NCBI GenBank assembly: GCA_013423325.1
Contig: BLJB01000051.1
Coordinates: 62,001-126,000, forward strand
Length of the DNA stretch: 64,000 bases
Direction: 5' to 3'
Source: Usnea hakonensis
Taxonomy: Eukaryota; Ascomycota; Lecanoromycetes; Lecanorales; Parmeliaceae
Of this stretch, positions 11,355 through 21,955 are shown in pieces. A program made the position numbers and the translations under genes. Positions within the stretch are counted from its first letter, which is position 1, and each line of letters opens with the position of its first letter. The notes beneath the pieces were generated by a model. The model was not told where the DNA came from. It ran no database searches and saw only the letters and a list, made by a program, of their open reading frames with translations.

Positions 11355-14300
11355 ATGCCGGACCTTCTCATACCCCTACAGACGAGGTCAAGGTCCGAAA
11401 TGGACCGTGCAGACGATCACCATGTGCGCGTTGAAACGCAACAAGCAAAGAATCCAGTCTTTGCAGTAAAAAGTCCTGAAGATGCACTGGAGGCTCTGAG
11501 ATCAAAGCCAGACCATGCAACTCTAATTAGCACTCTTCGCTGGCTCAAGACGACAGGATCAAGGCTCGATGGTTTCAACATCAAGAAGCCGAGTCCCAAG
11601 GCTGCCCAGATAGTTTTCGCTCTAATCAACGACATTGTTCCTGATTACTGGCAAATTTTGAATTCTGAGAATAGCCAAGGAAAAACGTTACTTGTTCAAT
11701 GCCTGAGCAGTATTGCCGGAATAGGCGCCATGACCACCCGTCTTCGTCTCCTACTTACTTTGCTTAAAGATTGTCAAAGGCCAGCCCATTTTACCGCTAT
11801 TAGCAAGAGCCAGCCTGTAGAAACACTCTTAGATCTTCTTGAGACAGTCCTGACAGAGCAAAATCTCATTACAGGCATATGGAATGACATGGATGACAGT
11901 GATCTATCATCATCTCAGAAGTCTTTACAATGGAAAGAATTTACTTCACTGGTAGCATCGGGCAAGCTGTTGTCCGTTGTCAGTGAAGTGAATCTTACAT
12001 TGGGGGACCTGAGCCCAGGTATTACGGCCGGGAGTTGGGTAGGAGATGGCAGTCAATATGCCGCATGGCTAGGACGATGCATGCAATGTTCAGCCAAGGC
12101 CTTGAAAAAAGACGACATTGAGGGCCAAAAGGCTCTCTCGCAGCTCCTGAGTAAAGGCCTGACTCTAGGATATACAGGTTGGCGTAGTTTTGACACTACA
12201 GGTTGTCCTGGCTGATTCATTTTATATAGATCAATTTGTTCACGCAGAATTTTCGGATCTGCTGAGCGGTGACAATGATTCATTGCAGACTTCTAAGCCT
12301 CTCATATCAAGACTTTCGATACATGATCAGAAGACTTTACTTTACTCCTTAATACGAATCCTCTCGAAACAAGATCTACAAACGGAAGTTTCGCCTAGAG
12401 ATTCCAGGCGCGAGGGCCAAAGTAAGGCTATAGGAGGAGTCGCGGCTGTCATCAAAGCGATCGTCGGAGTTGTTCCCACATTGCAGGACCATCTGGGCGA
12501 GTGGCTAGGAGGTATCTCTGCTACTGCTGTCGGTCAAGGACATACTACACACAGAGCCGTGATAGCTGTATCATCTACGATCCCCGGTGAGTACTTGGAT
12601 GCAGGTTTACAATATCTATACCAGCTAAATGGTCTTCCAGGACAGGTCAACAAAGGATTGGAAAAGGGCATGAGTCTATTTGGTGACAAGCTTTATATCA
12701 AGCATACTCCTACTTTGCACCAAGAAGGTTGGATCCTGAAATTCAGATCTCTTCTCTCCACTATTGATACTAAATAAAGATAGTAACCGCTCAAATTTTA
12801 CTCATGCTTGCTGGTTACGCATTCCGGGCAGATGAGACCTTCCTGATGCATCTGTCTCGCTCTAGTATTTACTTGAATGCTATTTCAAATCGTCTTGCCG
12901 CTTCATCACCACGAGCCCGATTCTTGGGGATGGTGGTTGGCACTGCTTTCTCGGAGCTCGTCGATCCGAAAGATAAAAGAATGACTTTCAGCACAGATGA
13001 GATGAATGGCTCAGACGGGCAATGGTATAGAAGTCTGACCAGTGTCAAAGACTCTGTCGGCTCGATCAAAGATTTAAAGAGTGCATCCCCGCCATTAATC
13101 AAGTCGTCTAATCAGATCTCAAAGTCGATCAATAGCAATTATCCAGCAAGACCGAAGAAAACAGCCCAGTCGACCTCCAAAATCATCTCGATTGAAGAAA
13201 TAGACGACAACTCAGAATCGGAAATAGAAGACCTCCCAATGTATGAGAAGCCAGACTCTGATCCTGAGGATGAAGACGAAGATCCAACCCTCATACAGCG
13301 GGACCGACCTACGGCTCCAGTGTGAGTATCGCCTTCCAAACGTCACCATATGAATACGTCTTGCTAACTCATTGTTGTCAGATACATCCGTGACCTCATC
13401 GCAGGCCTCCGCGATGATGAGAACTTTGATCGGCACAAACTAGCTCTGTCGACCGCCTCAAGCCTCATCCGCCGTAAAACAGCCTTTGGTACTGAGGTCT
13501 CTGACAACATCGAGGAGCTAGCGTCGATTCTTGTTGGTCTCGGCGACAAATGGGAGATGAACAGTTTTCAGCAGATGCGCCTTCAAGGCATGATATCCAT
13601 CTTGATTGCTGAGCCCCTCAGGATGGGCCAATGGTTCTCCAGAACCTTTTACAACGGCGACTACTCCATGGGACAACGAGCGTCGGTACTCACAGTCCTT
13701 GGCTTGGGCGCTCGAGAAATGGCTGGTCTGGGCAAGGAAGACGCTGCCTTGACAGGCGCCGACGCAACAAGCGAGGGCTCCTTCCCCTCGAAACGACTAC
13801 CCCACAAACTCCATCAAATTTACGCCCGGGAAGCTGCGCCACTGAACGCCCTATCCAGCCAACTAGAGAAAACGATGATTCAGCCCATGGCCGCTGAAGC
13901 AGCAGACAAATTCTCCGGCCCCAACGCCCTCAAAGTCCGCACCTTCTCCTCGCGCATGGCCGTGGAGAAGAAGCGGCAAAAGCCCATTCCAAACGCCCTT
14001 GCAAAAATCGTGGCGGAGGGTCTCTTCTTCCCCCTAACAGGGCGCTGGCGAATACATCTCTCATCATTGTAAGCTTTGATCTCGCGCGTGATCATGCTCG
14101 CCTCCAACAAAGACTGAAGCTGACCATTCCTGATGCTTTAGTGGCGAAAGCTCCTCTCACACCTCTCCCTTCCTTCTATCCCACCTCCTGAGAACACTCT
14201 CCCTGATTCTCCATGCATCCGGTACCTCCACGCTCTCCCTACCACAAATGACATCCGAGTTCTGGGACCTACTCCTTTCCCTGCGGGCCCGGGCCACCGA

Positions 14301-14565
14301 TCCTGCCATCCTTGAAGCTCTCCTCTTTGCCTTCTTGACCTTGTTCGGTATCAATGAGAATGATCAGCGACGACTAGCGGAACAGCACGCGAGAGAATTG
14401 CTGGAGACGCAGGAATGGGTGACTGATGTCTTTGAGAAGATTGGTGGAGGCAGTGAGGAAGGAGAGAGGATCAGAATGTTGGCTGCGGGCGTGTTGATGA
14501 GATGTAGGGAGGTGGTGGAGAAGTATCAGAGGATACTGATGGGGGACATGGTTGACTACATGTGA
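11355..14565 (+). CDS. TEL2: Telomere length regulation protein Tel2
   Basis: Tel2 is the scaffold of the TTT complex (Tel2-Tti1-Tti2), which matures the PIKK kinases (TOR, ATM and ATR classes) with Hsp90. The sequence has the fungal Tel2 architecture: an N-terminal helical repeat region beginning LLIPLQT, an acidic linker (about 13190-13300) and the conserved C-terminal block IRDLIAGLRDD..MGQRASVLTVLGLGAREMAG. Exons: 11355-about 12150, about 12188-12727, 12784-13321, 13382-14068 and 14142-14565, about 994 aa. The last three junctions are consensus and in phase. The first is not certain. The frame shifts by one base between 12150 and 12201, and only a 37-nt intron (GTAAAG..GTAG) keeps it open, at the cost of an SKGLTLGYTG segment that looks conserved. 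A one-base frameshift is the alternative. The start at 11355 is preferred to the in-frame ATG at 11400. Confidence 0.85.
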
Positions 14566-15128
14566 CTACAGCTTTGATGCGTTCACAGTCACGCCTTTGA
14601 TTTTACTCTCGAGTCTTGAGTACTTTGCAAGTGGCTTTGGGCCGACAATCTACCGATGTATTTTTGCGCATTAGAAGGTTCAGAAAAAAGAAGAGGATCA
14701 GAATACGAATAATCGTCTCGTTTCGAATCTCACCGACTCCGTGTCACGGCGGATCCAATCCCCCACCGTTTCTTAATAATTTTACTTTATGCAGGATCTT
14801 AAAATCTGACCAATGTGCGGTTCCTGAATCCTGACACCAAAGCACTTTTCCTAAATAGCTGATGGTCCATGCGCTGTCTTCGTGGCGCCACAGATGATTT
14901 GCACGCTTATATTAGCTCCTCGATCTATGATACAGAAGACTGACCATACATTTTTCTAGAGTTCTACCATTGGCTCCGAGTCCGAAGTCCGAAGGGAACG
15001 TTGATAGTTTGATGTCGCGGGCGGAATATAGACTTGTAAAACTCCAAGCTATATGGTCTTTCTTATTACCCACACAATTTCTTCCTCGCTTTGCGTACCA
15101 ATTTCCACATATCAAAGTTTCCGTAGCC
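14566..15128. other. Intergenic, promoter side of permease B
   Basis: Nothing coding is recognised in these 560 bases. The 3' end of TEL2 and the promoter of permease B must lie here. An open frame at 14970-15365 overlaps the permease start only by reading through its first intron. Confidence 0.4.
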
Positions 15129-17258
15129 ATGGACAAAGACCAAAACACCGTGGATATCATGAATCCCTACGCGGCTAAAGAAGGACTGCAGGACGGTCTC
15201 CCCATGGCCGAAGTCAATGGCGATCGAGATGAGTACGATCTGGCTGTATTTGGGAAGCGGCAACAGCTGAAAGTGGGTTTGCCATCGCCACGGCTTTTCA
15301 TACTGAAATCTCTTAACAGCGAAATTTCGGCTTCATTTCCATCCTCGGCCTCACTTGTACTCTGATGGCGACGTGGGAAGGTCTTTTCTCGTAAGCTTGG
15401 CTTCAATGAGCTCCTCTCGTAATGAGAGTCGGATTGCTCAATCAAGTATATCAGCGTCTTCACCTTTGGCTTCTCGAATGGTGGGCCTGCGGGCCTTGTC
15501 TATGGCTTCATCATCTGCTGGATTGGGACCATAGGCCTGAATTCCTCTCTCGCTGAAATGGCGTCTGCGTAAGTTCTGTGTTCAGTAGATGTGAGAGTCG
15601 CTCATGGCGGGGATTACAGCGTTCCCCTTGCTGGGGGACAGTACTCGATGGTCTCAGAATACGCGCCTCCGGGCGTCGTCAAGTTCTTGAGCTATATTAC
15701 CGGCACGTACAACTGACGAACTGGCCTCGAGTATGTGCTCTTGCTAACCTCCCTCAGGTTGGCTCACCTGCCTAGCTTGGGAATCGGCGACCGCGAGCTC
15801 GGGTTATCTAGGCGGGACGATGATCCAAGGTCTTATTGTGCTCAACAACCCTACCTACGTCCCTCAGAGGTGGTAAGTATATTTTGAGCATGTCCTCCAT
15901 CCTTCGGACGACTTTTTGATTGGTGTGACATCTCCAAGAGCAGCAGGCTTGTCAGAGATCTTGGGTCGTCTTATCGTTGGGGAACTTTCTGGATAAGGAA
16001 TGCTGACTCTGGCATCGGTATAGGCAGGGCACTCTGTTGTTCTACGCTGTAATTCTCGTCGGCCTTTTCTTCAATACACTTTTGGTGAAATTCCTCCCCA
16101 AGGTCGAGGGCTTGATCCTCATTATCCACATTGGCGGTTTCTTCGCGGTGCTAATACCTCTGGTGTACACGGTGCCCCACGGCAGTGCATCGGATGTATT
16201 CCGACAATTTGAGAACGGTGGAGGTTGGAGCACGCAGGGCTTATCATTCTTTGTCGGAATCGTAACCGGTGTCTACTCCTTTCTAGGTCAGTACCGTCTT
16301 TCAAGACTTGGGATCCGCAGTGATATCAAAGCTGACATATTGGAAACGACAGGCGTCGATGGTGCTTGTCATATGGGTAAGTTGCAGTAGATAAGCGTAG
16401 GCTATCGACGGATGAACACTGATTATATGCGCACAGCCGAAGAGATTCCAAATGCCTCGAAAGTGGTCCCCCGGACAATGATCGCTACCACAATTCTCAA
16501 TGGCGTTCTCGGCTTTGCCGCCCTCATGGCTATCCTCTTTTGCGCAGGCAACATCGAGGATGCTGAGATGAGCCCAACAGGCTACCCATTCATTGAGATA
16601 TTTTACCAGGCAACGAATTCAATTGCAGGCGCCACAGCGATGGTGTGTGTAATACTGGCGCTAATATTCTTCGCGTGCATTAGTTTAATTGCCACGGCTT
16701 CTCGCATGATTTGGGCTTTCGCTCGAGACGACGGCCTTCCCGGATCTTATTGGCTCTCTAAAGTAAATGTTATCCTCTCCGTATTCACCTGTTCTGGTGT
16801 TTATAGTATTCCGTCTGAATGGTCATTTGTATTAGGTCGAACCTCGCTTGGCTCTGCCTCTTTACTCTATTGGTGTCACAGTAGTCATCAGTCTTCTCCT
16901 CGCTCTCATTAACATTGGATCGTCCACGGCTTTCAACGCCATCGTTTCACTCGGCGTTGCGAGTACACTGGCTTCGTATATGGTGCCTATAACTCTGATC
17001 CTTCGACGCCGTTTTCTCAACGAACCCATTCGGTACGGACCTTGGCGACTGGGCCGATGGGGTGCTTTAGCCAACATTGTTGGCCTCGTGTACGCTGCTT
17101 TTGCCCTCTTCTTCTCTTTTTGGCCCGAGACGGTTAAGGTCACTGCGGTCGATATGAACTGGGCGTGTCTGGTCTGGGGGTTTGCCATATTGTTCTGCAC
17201 ATTTTGGTACTTCGTGCGAGCGAGGCACTATTTTCGCGGGCCTATTCGGGAAAATTGA
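15129..17258 (+). CDS. Amino-acid/GABA-type permease (APC superfamily), paralogue B
   Basis: Nine exons: 15129-15272, 15320-15390, 15455-15568, 15620-15702, 15758-15872, 16024-16286, 16353-16376, 16437-16762 and 16836-17258. They give 520 aa, the same predicted length as paralogue A. Landmarks match: LMATWEGLF, NGGPAGLVYGF, LAGGQYSM, SYITGWL, VDGACHMAEEI, WAFARDDGLPGS and GSSTAFNAIVSL. Exon 7 is 24 nt. The intron after exon 4 (15703-15757) begins with GC instead of GT (CCG|GCACGT). Only this reading keeps the conserved ITGWL block in frame. Four intron positions coincide with those of paralogue A, and this copy has three extra introns. The substrate is unknown. It reads away from TEL2, and its 3' flank is a long gene-poor stretch. 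Confidence 0.88.
15703..15757 (+). other. Non-canonical GC-AG intron in permease B
   Basis: The exon ends ATT ACC G and the intron starts GCACGT. The acceptor is CCCTCAG. Joining here restores I-T-G-W-L as in paralogue A, where the same boundary uses a normal GT. The nearby GT five bases into the intron (GTACAA) gives the wrong frame. Confidence 0.75.
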
Positions 17259-18483
17259 GCTATCGTGATGGCTGTGTCTTTAGCAAGCGCCATCTACTAA
17301 CTACTCAATGTCATAATCCATGGAGGCTTTGCGAGATGATTCCGGGGGTATTGAATATACATAGTCCCCAAGAGATCCCATTTTTCGTAAAGTAGATGTC
17401 TATGTGGGTAGTCCGAGCACTAGACGGGTCGATTAAAGGCAGCTCGGCAAGAGATATTTCTGAATTTTTGCTTCGAGTCCTGTACTCGATTTCTTTGTTC
17501 ACTCTAGATCTGTGCGAAATGATCTCTCGTCTAAATTGTATGTGATAATAAAGGTGATAGGTACTTTAAAGTAATGGCGCTCGTTCCGCCTATGATTAGA
17601 CGCGCTAAACGGCAATTACTCTAGCGGCAGATCTTTTTCGAAAATCGCAAAGACCTGTAGAGTAAACGTTGGAGTGCCAAACATACATTATTCCGACCTG
17701 CATCAACCTTTCATGCACTGTTAGCATTGTTGGAGCTCTCGATCATGCAAGACGACTTCATTCTCGTATTGCTCACCATCAAGGTTTTCTGCCCATCCCT
17801 TTTCTGTGTGCCATCATCCTTGTCTTTTCTCTCTGGTGTCTTTCGTGATTGGAGCGTCTTGAATGCTGCATTTAGGCTAGCAGCTATAAGTTCAGCCTTG
17901 GTACAATAATGAATGCCCTAGAACACAAGATCTCGAATCGGAAATTTGGAACAGATGCGTCGAAACGCTTTGTGCATGAGTAGATCGAGATGGAATCTGA
18001 AAATCAATTCGCATGGCTAAGAAGCTGCATCCTCCCGACTTCGATAGGTGGCTAGAATATTGTGGACCAAGCCTCGTTTGCTATTTTGCCATTTTTAGAT
18101 ATGTTTGAATGTTTGCGTCTTCTGTTTGGAATGGTGCGTTTAGTATTCACTTTAGGTCGGTCCGTCGTACCATAGGGCCATGTTGTTGTTGCAATTGTTG
18201 ACAGGGAAACACCAAATCGAGTCAACAAGGGGACCATTGACCACGCCGAGAACGATAAAGGCGCTGAATCTCTCAACGAATTCCTTCCGTGTCATCAACA
18301 GTGGCAAAGCCACATTTCAAAGGCCTGTTTTTGTTCTGCATGTTCCACAGTCACTACCATCACAACTTCCCCTACTCAACACTCCGACAACACTCTCTTT
18401 CCGCTTTCTCTTTACACCTTTCCGAGTTGCGGTCAGTCTCCGCGCTCGGCATAGTCGTTATTTTTGAACCTTCTAACGCCGGC
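17259..18483. other. Gene-poor intergenic stretch
   Basis: About 1.2 kb without a supported gene. The open frames are short and lack recognisable content. Parts near 17500-17700 are moderately AT-rich. The promoter and 5' UTR of the gene at 18484 should lie in the last few hundred bases. Confidence 0.4.
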
Positions 18484-19543
18484 ATGACTCCGAGCAAGGA
18501 CAAAAGGCCTCTGCCATCGACCACTTCAATGGCATTCCCTAAGCCATCAGAAACTTTCCAGCAGTGGAAGACAGCCCTCGACCAGGTGAAATTTCTACAT
18601 TTGAAGGGGCGGTGGAAAGAGTGCTTAGCTCAATGCAATCAGCTTTTGATAGAGGCAAAGACACAAGTGCGATCCATAATCATCACATCCGAAGTATCAT
18701 TGACCAGAAGATCAGCCCCATCCATTACACGCGACGTATCTCCACTTCTACTCCGCAGTCTCAAGCGAAGCTATCGCGCGCCTTGCCCATGACTTGTCGC
18801 CTATCAAACTAGAACTCCTCGAGCAAGCCAGAACCTCGTACCAAGCTGCTGCTTCATCCCTCCGTCAAGCAGACTTTGGTTATGACTTACATGACCAATC
18901 CGACGCCAATACGCGCTCCACATGCTGCAGCTTGGACGATGAAGGATCCGACTACTTGAACGATCATCTATCCGATTCCAGCGGTTCAAGTCAGCACGAG
19001 ATCCCCAGCTTCGAGTCGTCACCTGTTTCAAATAAGTTGGATTATTTCCCTCAAGCTGACACAAAGCTAAGGCCGTCCTCTCCGCGAATCCGAAACATCC
19101 CCAGCTGCCATGGCGAGCTCACGGACAGCGGAGATGATGAGCGTTGTACTTCATCTCACATGCGCCTTTGTAGTCCTGAACATCAGCGACATGCACCCCC
19201 AATTCATTCAGACTCCAGACCAACATCTATCGCCTTCTCCTTCTCTGTCGACTCCTGCCGTCAAGCCCGCTCTTATGAGCGCTACAATAAACGCCTCGCT
19301 GCGTTTGCCGGAGTGATCGCCAACCATGTATCAACAATCGAAGTTCAGACTAGGAAGACCCAAGAGGTGCAGAGCGCAAGGTATTTCACAAAAAGACTAG
19401 CGAGCTACGGGGAGGACGAAGAAACAAGGGCAGCAAATATGAGATTCAGGATAGCAAGACTGAAGGCAAGCGGGTGGAAGATGGAGCGATTTTCGCCGGA
19501 AAGGTATCAAGACCTTTGCGCGAAAGCGTTGGCCGAAATGTGA
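18484..19543 (+). CDS. Unknown fungal protein with N-terminal TPR-like helices
   Basis: Exons 18484-18666 and 18716-19543, intron 49 nt (GTGCGA..ATCAG), give 336 aa. Residues 15-110 read as paired helices (QWKTALDQVKFLHLKGRWKE, then HATYLHFYSAVSSEAIARLA) with the spacing of a tetratricopeptide-like hairpin. The junction was chosen because it joins these two helices in phase. The middle is Ser/Asp-rich and probably disordered. The last 80 residues are basic and helical. I know this layout from conserved but unnamed fungal proteins and give no function. An upstream in-frame ATG at 18289 would add 65 unconvincing residues. Confidence 0.65.
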
Positions 19544-20045
19544 GCTGGGTATTCAGGACGTAGGCACTGTGGTTTGCAATATGTTCAGGCCATACGTGAC
19601 TGCTGATTGTTGCCCTTTATAATGGAGCATGAGTATTTGTCTGTCTGTCTTTGAATCTCTCAACAGCCTGGCTGCTGGTACAGCCAGACAGGATAATTTT
19701 TGCGATTTGGCGTTCTTTTCAAGGCGTTCTTCAGCGGTGATACCCTGGTCGACTCTATGGAGGTGTTCCGGTGTATATAAGAAGTAGTAATGCCACCAGC
19801 TTTCTATCGAGACTCGGTCCTTATCGTCGCGGTTCTATGTCACATGATCGCATTTGTGGTACCAGGTCGGTACCATTGACGTGTCAACGTCGATTAAAAA
19901 GCACTCAAAGCACATCAAGGTTGTGAGGGTATCTGATGCTTCATCTATCTGTGGCGCAGCCGCTAATGCTCAAGTTATCGTACAAGCCCCATGCAAATGC
20001 TCAAATCTCTTTGGCCCAACACCGCTCTTCCCCTGTTGAGGGACC
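19544..20045. other. Convergent 3' region
   Basis: Five hundred bases between the 3' ends of the unknown plus-strand gene and HTS1. A TATATAAG word at about 19775 stands alone with no gene behind it. Nothing else is seen. Confidence 0.4.
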
Positions 20046-21805
20046 TCATTTATCTTTTCTCTCATTTTCCCTTCCCACATTTGGATCAAGCTCGTTCATC
20101 CCGTCAACCAGACTTTCACCCTCAGCCTTCCTCCTCAGCTTTTCCCTCACCTCCTTTACCAGATCTTTTGTATCAACCATAACCCCATTTTTTTCCGGGT
20201 GACCTTCGGGTAAACCCATTTCCTTAATCTTCACCTTCCCCTGCGCCTGCTCGTCCTCTCCTAGTATAACACCAAAAGGAATACCACTCTGCTCAGCCGA
20301 CTTGAACTGAGCATCCAGTCTTGGCTTCTGCTTGTACGCAAACTCAGCCTTGATACCAGCGTCCCAAAGAGTCTTGGTGACCTGCATCCGCTCCTTCAAG
20401 AGCCCAGTGGAGCCTTTACCGCCGAACGCCATCACGAAGACGTCGACTTCTGTACTTCGAACGGCTGCCGCGCCTTTGTCGGCTTCCATTCGCGCTTTTG
20501 TGATTGAGAATATCCGGTCGACGCCAAAGGATATGCCGACGCAAGGGATCTGTGTCTTGCCAGAGAACATGCCCACGAGCTCATCGTATCGGCCGCCGGC
20601 TGCAACACTGCCGACTCCTACGGAAGGGTCATTGGACCGGTCTTCGTCGAACTCGTTTGCCTTTTCTTTCTTTGCGGTTTTTTGAAGCTTTTGGCCTGTG
20701 GTAGTCGAGGGTGCTGATCCCTCGGTAACGACCTCATAGATGACGCCGGTGTAATAGTCTAGGCCTCGTGCTAGACTGAGGTTGAAATCGATTTTATCCA
20801 GTACCCCGAATGCTTCCAAGTATTCGAACAACAACTCCATATCCTCGAGCCCCTTGACGAGATTCTGATTCCCCATCACCCGCTCATCCTTTCTCAGATC
20901 TTCCATCACATCCCGCCCGCCTCTTCTCTGCACAAACTCCCAAATATTATCTGCAACTTCTTCGCTCAGTCCTTTCTCATCTACCATCTCCTTTTTCACC
21001 TCTTTCCAAGGACTTTTATCTAGCTTATCAACCGCACTGCTTATAGTTCGTACTTTTTCCGTCGGCACGCCACATATCTCGAAAATCCCATCCAGTATGC
21101 CCCTGTGGTTTATCTTGATTTGAAACCCTTCCTTGCCTGTCCAACCAAGCCCCTGTTCCCCGAAAACTTCACACACAATCCTTAAAATCTCCGCGTCCGG
21201 CACCATCCTGTCATAAACCCCTGCAATGTCGATATCGCACTGATAGAATTCCCTCATTCTACCCTTCGTCATAGCCGGTTGATCTCTACGATAGACTTTT
21301 GCAATATGATACCTCTTTATACTCTGTATTGAAGGGTTCATGGCAAGCCATCGCGCGAAAGGGACAGTGAGGTCGTAGCGTAAGGAGCAGAGTTCTCCGC
21401 CTTGGTCGGCGAGATCGTAGATGAGTTTCGAGTCTTCGCCGTATTTACCAGAGAGTATGGGCCGGAGCTCGAATACTGGGGTGTCGATCGTGACAGCGCC
21501 GTGGCGTTTGAAGACGGTGGTTATTGCGTTGAAGATGCGGTCACGAACCACCATATCTTTACCTTCCCCTGGTGAGACGTTTAGCAACGGTCTATGCGGT
21601 GAACGGAGGAGGAACACCTACAGTCTTTGGTTCCCTTGGGAGTCTTGAGCTGGTAGGGGACTTTGTCTTTCCCCATGTTTGCGAATTCTTGTTGGCTACA
21701 GAAGACACGATTTGGATAGAGATGTGAATTCGATCTTATGGGTGAGTATCGGTTCGTATATTTTAGGCGCTCAAGCCGGACGATGGCTCTGTAAATATTC
21801 CTCAT
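20046..21805 (-). CDS. HTS1: Histidyl-tRNA synthetase
   Basis: Two exons, 21805-21622 and 21568-20046, 53-nt intron, 568 aa from the first ATG. It charges tRNA-His. Class II signatures are present: motif 2 with RYDLTVPFAR and GRMREFYQCDIDIAG, the HisRS-specific LARGLDYYTG, and motif 3 (AAGGRYDELV .. VGISFGVDRI). A Lys-rich insertion, KLQKTAKKEKANEFDEDRS, sits before motif 3 as in other fungal enzymes. There are two in-frame starts. The ATG at 21805 adds 43 residues rich in Arg and poor in acidic residues, typical of a mitochondrial presequence. The ATG at 21676 begins MGKDKVPYQLKTPKGTKDW, the usual cytosolic start. One gene probably makes both forms, as yeast HTS1 does. It is divergent from VPS33 across 150 bp. 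Confidence 0.95.
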
Positions 21806-21955
21806 GCAAGCTCAGAAGTTGACTCACTGATTTACTTCGATATTGACTTGCACCTTTGCGCATAAAGCTCGACGTAGCGGAGGCACTCCGCTTTCCATTC
21901 CCTCGCCCGCTCCCACCCCGACACTGGACTGTCCATTGCTGTCTGTTTCACTGAC
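21806..21955. promoter_or_regulatory. Shared bidirectional promoter, HTS1/VPS33
   Basis: Only 150 bp separate the upstream HTS1 start codon (minus) from the VPS33 start codon (plus). Both promoters and 5' UTRs must fit here. The long HTS1 start may lie close to or upstream of some transcription starts, which would favour the short form. Confidence 0.55.

Noticed and set aside
12178..12201. 24-nt GT..AG stretch in TEL2 as an intron
   Set aside because: Far too short to splice and, being a multiple of three, it would not repair the frame.
14690..14765. TTCGAATCTC resembling a tRNA B box
   Set aside because: No A box, acceptor stem or cloverleaf can be drawn around it.
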